Below, one piece after another: positions 56,001 through 64,000 of a stretch of DNA of 64,000 nt. The notes beneath the pieces were generated by a model. That model was not told where the DNA came from, ran no database searches, and worked only from the letters and a program-made list of their open reading frames with translations. Origin of the DNA: Ophiobolus disseminans (taxonomy: Eukaryota; Ascomycota; Dothideomycetes; Pleosporales; Phaeosphaeriaceae); the NCBI GenBank assembly GCA_010093685.1, contig MU006221.1, positions 549,530 to 613,529 of the forward strand, in the 5' to 3' direction. A program made the translations under genes and the position numbers. The number at the start of each line of letters is the position of its first letter. Within the stretch, counting starts at the first letter, position 1.

Positions 56001-58073
56001 TTTGTCAACTCTCGTTGTACCTTTGACAAATTCTGCAATGCACATTGGATCGTCAGGATCGGCGATGATACCTTGTGAGGCGAGAAATGCAATGCCGGCT
56101 TTGGGTTTCTCGTTGAACTTGGTCGCTCCTCGTATGATGATGTTCTTCCGCGCCCGCTGCTCACGAAGCGCGTCGGCGCTTGGAAAGCCTTCGGTCTCGG
56201 GCTCATCGTCCACTCGATCTGCTATCGACTGAACGAAACCAAGCAGCGCATCCAAGCAAAGCGGTGGTACATTCACTGTGCTCCAGGTGGCTGAGTCAGG
56301 GAATGCATTCCTCGACAGAAGGCCTATAATGTCCATGCATACATCACCACGGTCGATCTCACAATCGAAGTTGACGAAGAGCTCGGCCATGAAGGACGGT
56401 ATCCGCACAAGCCCACCCAGGTTCTCAACCATAGCCTCCCGAGCATCTGGTTTTCGGGCACCGCCTTCTAGACCAAGCTTCTGTCGGTCCTTGACAGGTA
56501 CTGGCGTGGATCGGCCGCTTGTGCTGTTCTGCTGAGGTGGTTGCTTGATGAGACTAGGTGCTTGAGGCACGCCTTCGTACAGTGACGGCTCGATGCCCGG
56601 TTCTAAAGGTATCTCAACACGGGGAAAGAGGCACGCAACGAGATATGAAAGATAGAGCTCCTGTTGCAACTTGAGGACGTTTCTGCATGTCGCAAGCAAT
56701 GTACCCGTGACGCGCAACGACTCGTTCAAGATGGCCATGTTATCGGATCGGACGAGTTGGAAGAGGTGTCTGCAAAGCGTGTCCTTTGCCAGATTTGCAA
56801 GGCTGGGATGACTTGCTATCGAAGGACCAGCGACTTCGAGCGCCACGTCTACGATGCGTAACGCCATGACACGCATTGTGTCCGTGTGTTGCCTGTCGTG
56901 AGGGTCCAATAAGTCTACCAGAACTCGAAACAGCTCTCTTATGGATGGCAGAGAGTACGGTCTGACCTCGACAGGTTCCTGGTCGCCCTCTGCCGTTGTG
57001 GTCAAGTCCAGTGTGCTAGTGGCTGGATTGACAGTGCTGTCGTGGTCATCGTGGCCTTTCTCCAAGCTATTCGACTGCTGAGGTGCTTCGACTTTCGAAG
57101 ATGCGTTTTCTCCTGCGCCGTTCGCGGAGGGGTCCATCTTAAGGCCATCCGGGTCGTCCCTCCCATCCAGTTCCTCGTCCAGCGCCTCGAGCTCCTCGGG
57201 CGACTCGATCTCCAGTGTCTTCAGCCTCCTGAATATGACCTGGCACATGGACACCATGGCAATCTCGGCAGATCGGCGGAGCAGTTCTGATAGTCGCGCC
57301 TGGCAGCACATGCTCAGTCCCGTCTCCATCATCTCGCACACGCTCTCGTCGCCGAGCACTTCGCCGCCAGGTCCTGATATCATGCCCTCCATGAGCTTCA
57401 GGATGCGGAGGAGGACTATCTCGTCCGCCGCCGAGTCGCTAGCCTCGAATCGGCAATGAGTTATGGCGGACGACAGCTGCTGCATGGCTTCGGGGAGGCG
57501 GGGCGAGCCATGGTCGATGACCCTGTACGAGAGGAACTTGGTGATGGCAATGAGCGCGAGCGACGTGATTGGCGCAGAGGTGGACGAGGAGCGGATGACC
57601 TGTAGGAAAGGGTGGAGCATCGAGGGGGTGTCAAAGGTCCGGATGTCTGCACAGCATTAGCCTGGCTTCCCTAGTCGCCAGCAAGCAGACGCACCTTTGC
57701 AGCCTTTCAGGTCGTTCCTCAGACGTGCAAAGGCAGACATGAGGGGGTTGTCCTGCATGCTCTTGCCTTTCTTGCCCCGCAGTCCCCATCTGCTCGGGAC
57801 AGCCTCCTCGTGCTCGCCTGCGCTGACAATGCCCTGGCCTGTTCGGTCTCTCCGCTGGACGGCAGGCGTCTTATTCGAGGAGCTCCCCAGAATGGCGGCG
57901 ACGGACGAGTGCGCCCAGCGGGCATGCTTGCGCATGGCAGACGTGACGGTGATGCATTCTGTCACCACGAGCGCTACTGGGTTGACGGCGACGGTAATGG
58001 GTCGAGGACCGAGACTCGCAATCGTTTCTTGGAGGGTGGACGCGCCATTGTCTTCGCTGCCGACGCTCGACAT
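53078..58073 (-). CDS. GEA2: ARF guanine-nucleotide exchange factor, GEA/GBF1 type (Sec7 domain)
   Basis: Six exons give 1584 residues: 58073-57695, 57646-55107, 55060-54425, 54378-53883, 53835-53447 and 53392-53078. Introns are 46-54 bp, all GT-AG. The N-terminal DCB and HUS domains include 'ALIAITKFLSYRVI' and 'FVNFDCEIDRGDVCMDIIGL'. The Sec7 domain has the catalytic glutamic finger 'FRLPGESALIERI' and 'YAVIMLNTDQHNPNVQ', followed by HDS helices. The C-terminus is acidic (VDDEKVDDEEDDEDDGEG). Known role: activates ARF1 on early Golgi membranes for COPI recruitment; brefeldin A-sensitive family. The last intron (53446-53393) is 54 nt, in frame and stop-free, so retention would add 18 residues. 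Confidence 0.93.
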
Positions 58074-58801
58074 GGCGGCAGCGGGCTAGTATCGGGCGGG
58101 CGTATGCGGCCAGAAAGTATGGGGTGCAGTGAACGTGTCGCTGCTGCGGTGGGGACGAGGCGCAACTATATCTGTCGGCCGTACGGGACACGCATCCTCA
58201 AGAGACGACTGCCTGGGGAATCGATGGTAACGGATAGTGTCTTCGTTAGCCGGCCAGGAGTCTACAAACACGTCGTGTGGTATTGAAGGCAGCAGCATTC
58301 AACATGAACGTATTCTTTGAAGCGCACGTCCCAACGCGGAGGTCCGATCGCGTGGTCTGAACGAGCATCACATGTCGGAGGCTCACATTTCATAGCCATC
58401 GCAATTGGAAAATCTTGTGCTTGCCGTCGTGTTAAAAATGTCTTCATATTGGTACAATTCAGGCATACGCTCGAATCTTTCTCTTCAGCGCAACAAACGC
58501 CCATAATGCAAGAACTTCTAATGTATACACGCCTCCAAATGTTCAAACGCCTCTCATACCCAGTGGATGCCACCAGAGAGCCGGCTCATCGGCAACGTGG
58601 GTGCCGCGGAGACATCCAGCACTCTACCAAATGTCGAACGTGAATGCGTCCACTTTGTAAAGCGCTGCTTCAACAGCCTCGTCCGAGTCGTCGTCATGGC
58701 TAGGCTACCAAGGCCACATGTCGTGAGCTCATATGCAGCAGCCTGACAATGGGACAGATACGGAAACTGGTCCAGTGCTGCTGTTTAGTGTGCTGCCGGA
58801 A
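58074..58801. promoter_or_regulatory. Region between the GEA start and the ANP1 end
   Basis: About 730 bp between two minus-strand genes. It must contain the GEA promoter. No TATA box was recognised. Confidence 0.4.
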
Positions 58802-60382
58802 CTATGACTTGTCCTCCTTTTGCTCCGCTTTGGCTACTGGTTTAGCGGCTGGCTTCGCCTTTGGTTTCGAGTTCACTGCCGCCTTCCTGTCGTCCCCTTT
58901 AGCAGCATCTGTGCCCTCTTTCTTCTTCTCCTTGTTGTCTTTTGCCTTTTCGGCTTCGGCTTTCTCCTCATTCTTAGCCTTTTGAACCAGATCCTGCACT
59001 GCAGCCTTCTCCTTCTCCCAGTCACTGTTCTTCGAATCGAACGACTCGGCAATCTTATCGATGCGCTGCTTCTTCTCCGCTTCCTCTGCCTCCTTGACCT
59101 TACGCTCCTTCTCCATCTCTTCCATGTGCCGAATGTCGTCAACACTGGGTTCGTAAAGATGCCAGATTGTGTAATGGGGAAGACCGACGACAGAAAACTT
59201 CATGCGCTTGGCCATCTGGAACATTTTAGTGCAATCATCGTGGACATCATGTACGTGAACTTACCTTGCCAAATCCTTCCGTCTCGGCGTGCTTCTCGAA
59301 GCTGAATGCAGGGAAGTGGACGCCGGAGCGGAAGACCTTCGCCTTCGCTAGAATGCTGACACCACCCACACCGTCGATCTCCATCTCCATGTCTGGATCG
59401 CCATATGGGTCACGGAGGTAGGCCAAATGCGGACGCCAGGTGGCGTACTCTGCGTAACCTTCCACAATCACCGCGTCTTCGTCAAGGGTATCTGCAAGTG
59501 CGAGTGCGGTTTCTGACTCCTGCCATGAATTCAAATCGTAAGGCTGCTCTCCGCCCAGCCAGTCCGGAAGCGGTCTCCAGACGTCTAGCACATGTTAGCT
59601 TTACACTTAGCAGAAGCGAGTTGTGATGTCTTACTCGGCACAATGACGTCCTTGTTGTGTCGCATGAGATCCTCCAGAATCGTGAAGGGCGCGGTTTCCA
59701 CATCGACGTCTCTCCAGTATACCCAGCTATGCGTGGGCCGTAGCGCCGCGCTCAGCAGCCAGTTGCGCGCTTGCGCCATAGACTTGCGTCGCCCAGCTTG
59801 CGCTGCGAAGCCGTGTCGGCTCTCCACATCCTGATTGACCTTCTGGCCAAAGTCCTTCTCCATGATCGAGATCTCGCCAAACTGCAGCTTTGGGTCAGGG
59901 TTCGCCTGTAGATCTTCCAGCAGCTCTGTGAGCAGTGATATCGTGTTGTCCTTGGAATCTCCCACGAGGAACGCCAAATCGATGAGATTGTGCGGGTATG
60001 TCAGGTTCTTCAAGTGACCAAAGAACATGGGCAGATGAGGTGATGCGTCTCGCAACGGCGCGCACAGCAGTATCCTCTCCTCTCTTTCCCATCCTCGCGC
60101 CGTTCCTTGCACATTGTTGAGATCGTAGTATCGCACCGTCTCGAGTTGCGAGTCCTCGCTTGTGATGTAGCTCAAGGGGCCGGAGCCCAGATTCGGTCGC
60201 AGATCGGGGAAGAAGAAGAACAGGGCCGTGAAGAAGATGGACCCTGCAAGCAGCAAGCGCTGTATTAATTGTCTCCGCCGTCGGAGTGCTGGTTGTGATC
60301 GAGGCTGAAATCTGCATTGGCAGTGGAGGTTAGAATCGCCCTTGTTTGAGTTGTGGTGATAAACGGGCGCTGTGCTGAACAT
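58802..60382 (-). CDS. ANP1: Alpha-mannosyltransferase of the Anp1/Mnn9/Van1 family (GT62)
   Basis: Three exons (60382-59635, 59584-59265, 59215-58802) give 493 residues. The introns are 59634-59585 and 59264-59216. A basic N-terminus and one signal anchor (AGSIFFTALFFFFPDL) give type II Golgi topology. The catalytic core has 'ILLCAPLRDASPHLPMFF', the metal-binding 'YWRDVDVETAP', 'NVWRPLPDWLGGEQPYDLNS' and 'VEGYAEYATWRPHLAYLRDP'. These fit Anp1 better than Mnn9 or Van1. A Lys/Glu/Ala-rich coiled-coil tail follows. Known role: subunit of the Golgi mannan polymerase that extends N-glycan outer chains. The start is uncertain: an in-frame ATG at 60469 would add 29 residues. Confidence 0.88.
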
Positions 60383-62387
60383 TGCGGCTGCAGGGCAGGA
60401 CGTACTTGTGAGGTTGAATAGAAAATGTGCCGCCCCCTTGTGAGGGATATGCCCCATTAGAGAAGGCATGTCGATGCATCTTCCCTTTCCCAGACGAATG
60501 TAAGGGCAACATCCAGAGGTAGGTCTCAGTCGCTCCTAGGAAAGATATCCCTTGGACACCCCCGGTCACCGTCGACCCGCCAGATCACCGCGTCTCAGAA
60601 AGGAGTGCGCCGCCTCGATGCTGATGCGAATCCTGTCGGGAACCACTTTCGCTGGCGCCTAGACCGCACTGTCCTGTGAATAGGGTGCGAGGGGAATTGG
60701 TGTTCTGCAAGCGTCGTTAGGGGGGTTGCGCGTCTCTCGAGTACCGTCGCGGAGGCTTGGCTTCGAGATTATTTCGCTAAGGCCACCGTTGTCGTCCAGA
60801 TAGGGATCTGATAGCACTGGTGGCGTCGGCGGTAGCGGCAAGGCCGATCAAGGACTCGATACTCGATGGTTGGTGGACAGCGGACGTCAGAATGCTGCGG
60901 AGAGCTTGCGGCATCACAGGGTGTGCGGCTGTGCCAAGCGCTCTGATGTCGACGTTTCAGCTATCTGTAGGTGCAATGATGCGCAGGACCACCCATCTCC
61001 GAGGTAGTGGCGGCAGATTTAATTGCAATCAAGCTCATCTCGCGCTTAGTTGAATTGATACGATCCTTGATTGTGTCTGCAGTGGCTTGCGCAGAGCTCG
61101 AGGTACAAGCCAAATATAGCAGGATCCCCAAACGGATGCACTATCAGCTTACTGATGACGACTGCAATATCGAAACGCATCACGGAATTAGTGCACTACA
61201 TAGGAGCAATATTTTTCACGTGAAGATGTGGCAAATATCAAAGTATGTATATGCTATCTGCACCAGACTGATCCAAAGCTCACATCCTCCGAGACCTACC
61301 TGACCAAACATACACGGTGTCTTCAATACTTCATACGAGGAGAACCTGTTGAGCGTGTCAGTAACGATCAACAATGACGATGGCGAAATCAGCGAGAAGA
61401 TGCTGCGAGCTCAGAAAGCCGTTTTTAGTCAGCCCCCACCACCGGCCTCAGATCGCGACAGTCCAATACGAACTGTCACGCACCTCAGCACGAAGACCAC
61501 AATAACGCGCCGCAAGCAAGCTTGCAGTGCAACTCCACAACTCATCATCCCAGCCGAAACCGGTAGAGTGCGAGAGGGTGACCCGGCGGCAGATGTCGTT
61601 GAATGGATAGACTAGTTTTCCTCCTGGCGATGGGAATGGAGATCGAGTCGCTTACCATGCGTAGATGAGATTCGAGGATGCAAAGGGATCGAATGCTGCC
61701 TGTCTGCATGACTCATTAGCAACGCTTCTTCAAAGATATATGGAACATTTTGAAGTGAGAGATGCAATATCAGACAAAGGTAAGCTGGTATGAAGTATCC
61801 ACATGAAATTCGGAAGCAGAACTGAAAATAATACGCTCATCATTGCAAGGCTGGGAGGAGTTGCGGACGGACTTACTAGTTCGCGAAGGTCATGAGCCAG
61901 CTGGCTATGTTAGTTCGATTGCAGTGCGCGTCAACGACGTGAGATCAATGCGAAGGGCTAAGCGTCGCGCGGACTACGGTAGCCACGTCGTGCCATTCAT
62001 ATTGTAGCAAACGCCAATGTCGGGCTTTGAGACGTGCTTGAGCGCGATGCGATGTTCGGGCCTAGATGTCTGTCCAAGTCAGCGAGAGCTCATGCTTCAA
62101 TGCGAAACTCAGAGTGAGTGGATATCGATCAGAGGGTGGTGCATGTTGTTCGGTGCTCATGTGTGATCGCAGGAACATATTCAAGGGTATCAATCATAGA
62201 AAGAGGGTTGTGGAGAGGGTAGGGAGTGCGAACGTACCTGGCGCGAAAGTGATGTTGAAGGAAAGTCGGAGCTCGAGCTCTGTCGAAGAAAATTGGGCAA
62301 GCAGGCGCGCCAAGAGTTCGCGCTTAGTCATGCATATTTCGAACTCCATGGGCGAGCAATGCAACCTCCACAACACAAGCAACTACC
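60383..62387. promoter_or_regulatory. Long divergent intergenic region ANP1 / MTR3
   Basis: 2.0 kb between the two start codons. Several open frames exist (e.g. 61349-61615 plus), but they lack an ATG in good context, domain signal or splice support. It holds both promoters; I see no other gene. Confidence 0.4.
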
Positions 62388-63511
62388 ATGAATACCGACA
62401 GAAGAAGAAACAATGCGCCGCCTGGTGGTACCAGTGCGCCAGTCTTTGCGCGAACGATTCGAGAGCCGGGTTACCTCCAAAGTCTCAGGCCGCGCAGGTC
62501 AAGAGGGCCAAATGAGCTCCGCAGGATCTGTAAGTTGCTCACAAATGGCCATCCACGTGTATAGGATTATCTTGAGACACAATGGAGCTGCCATAGCTCA
62601 CGTCAAGCTGTACTGGAGACTACATCCGCGCAAAGCTGGCCCTACGTAACCAATCGCATACTAATCATTGTACAGTCCTTCAACCCTCCATAATACCCTC
62701 AGCTTCTGGTTCCGCGTACCTCGAGATACCGACCTCTTCCACACCTTCAACGTCGACCCTCGTTCCACCGACATCCTCCCTCAAGATCACCGCCTCAGTA
62801 CAGGGACCGAAGCCACTGCCCCGTAGCGCGCCATTCAGTCCTTCCCTCCTCCTTACCACCACTGTCAAGTTCGCGCCGTTTGCGACTCGGAATCGGAGAG
62901 GCTATATACGCGACACAACCGAGCGAGATCTTGGCGTTCACCTCGAAACTGCGTTGCGAGGAGTAATAATCGGGGAGCGCTGGCCGAAGAGTGGGGTCGA
63001 AGTCGTAGTCACCATTCTCGAAGGCGATGAGGATGGATGGTGGGGCGACTCGGCGTCGGAAGGCAGCGCAAATGGCAGCGGGTGGGGTCTCTTGAATGTT
63101 CTGGCAGGATGCATAACAGTGGCGAGCGCAGCAATCACGGACGCGGGCATCGATTGCGTTGATGTGATCACTGGTGGTGTGGCAGCGATCACCCGAAATC
63201 CGGATTCGAGAGATCAGAAAGATCTGGCCAGATTGTTGGACCCATGCCCCGCGGAACACAAGGAGATTGTTGCGGCGTGCGCCGTCGCGTACCTGGCTTC
63301 AAGAGATGAGATTACGGAGATTTGGATGAAGGGAGACATTGGAGCAGATCCAGATGCGCTGATCGAGGGCGCTACACATGCGGCCGTGGGTAGTCTGGCG
63401 GTCGTCAAGGACGTCCTACTCGAAGCACTACAAGCGAAGTTTCAGGGACAGCTGGAAGTCAAGGAGAGCGGCGTCAAGAGGAAGGCTGGAGATGTGGATA
63501 TGACTGGGTGA
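62388..63511 (+). CDS. MTR3: Exosome RNase PH-like subunit Mtr3
   Basis: Two exons (62388-62529, 62676-63511) give 325 residues. The intron is 62530-62675 (146 bp; GTAAGT, TACTAAT branch, TACAG). Exon 1 has the family start 'MNTDRRRNNAPPGGTSAPVF'. Exon 2 opens with the conserved 'IIPSASGSAYLEI', then 'VQGPKPLPRSAPFSPSLLLT', 'APFATRNRRGYIRDTTERDL' and 'LETALRGVIIGERWPKSGVE'. The C-terminal RNase PH half ends in 'AKFQGQLEVKESGVKRKAGD'. Known role: one of the six catalytically inactive ring subunits of the RNA exosome. It has a polar insertion (about residues 65-85) between the first strands, longer than I would expect. Nuclear and cytoplasmic by family knowledge. Confidence 0.9.
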
Positions 63512-64000
63512 TATGAAAACCAACATGATGCTGGAGCCAGAGTCTGGACTTACACTGTGGACGTCATTTGTGACGTTCCGAAACCAACCATCGCCACAAA
63601 GAGCTGGGACACTTACATGAACATGAGCATCGTAGAGCTCGTTGTTCAATGGTTCTTCAGACTGTGCTCAGGATTGCTGGTGGCAATCGCAGCCCCGCCG
63701 ATTCAGACCCGAACGAGAAGTAATGCTGAGCACAAACGTCACAGGCCGGCAGATTGTTAAGATCTCCAGTGGTTAGGGATGTCTAAAAGTAAGAAGATCA
63801 TTGTCTACATCATGCTTTGCAACGTATGTGGGGCAATGTCAGACTGCATCAGGCTGTTCTGATGTTTTACAGCCGCGCTTCAGGTTGTTCGTTCATGTCA
63901 TGATACCGAGACGAGGACAAGCCAGAGTTGCTTATTCTCAGGCTTGATGGGCTGGTAATTACAAGGATTGGTCTGATGCTGAAAGTGCGGAGAGCAACTA
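63512..64000. other. Window end, no gene seen
   Basis: 3' flank of MTR3. Open frames such as 63557-63760 have no family signal. Confidence 0.45.

Overview
The window is nuclear DNA from a filamentous ascomycete, probably a dothideomycete-like Pezizomycotina. The evidence is short spliceosomal introns (about 46-75 bp, with CTGAC/CTAAC branch sites), compact genes on both strands, a fungal Dicer-like 1, a GH72 wall enzyme, fungal F-box-like paralogues, and nonsense codons of the type left by repeat-induced point mutation (RIP). No ribosomal RNA, intact tRNA, CRISPR array or intact transposon was recognised. All exon joins were worked out by hand from splice signals, reading frame and protein family patterns.

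Layout. 0.4-7.3 kb: an all-minus-strand run of related, mostly broken NLR-like (NACHT/STAND) C-terminal halves, one ending in a TPR-like and zinc-binding tail. 7.5-16 kb: an LAT-type amino-acid transporter, divergent from a peroxisomal acyl-CoA thioesterase, then a methyltransferase, an F-box-like protein and a flavocytochrome b2 lactate dehydrogenase. 17-27 kb: a short Zn2Cys6 factor, an SMI1/KNR4-like protein, a small Cys/Pro-rich protein, a mitochondrial LEA-like protein, and a damaged ankyrin-like / membrane-protein / C2H2-finger tract. 28-38 kb: hamartin (TSC1), a small mitochondrial protein, the esterase IAH1 with a duplicated first exon, and TAP42. 37.6-42.6 kb: DCL1. 43-48 kb: two F-box-like paralogues, one shortened, then an AT-richer stretch with a decayed putatively secreted gene. 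48.8-63.5 kb: a secreted cupredoxin, a GPI-anchored GH72 glucanosyltransferase, the ARF exchange factor GEA, the mannosyltransferase ANP1 and the exosome subunit MTR3.

Themes. TSC1 and TAP42, both TOR-pathway components, lie about 4 kb apart. GEA and ANP1 act in the Golgi, and GH72 and the cupredoxin act at the cell surface. The observations most worth checking are the duplicated IAH1 first exon with a 10-nt microexon, a DCL1 intron whose family-supported 3' end is GG instead of AG, and the decayed NLR-like array.
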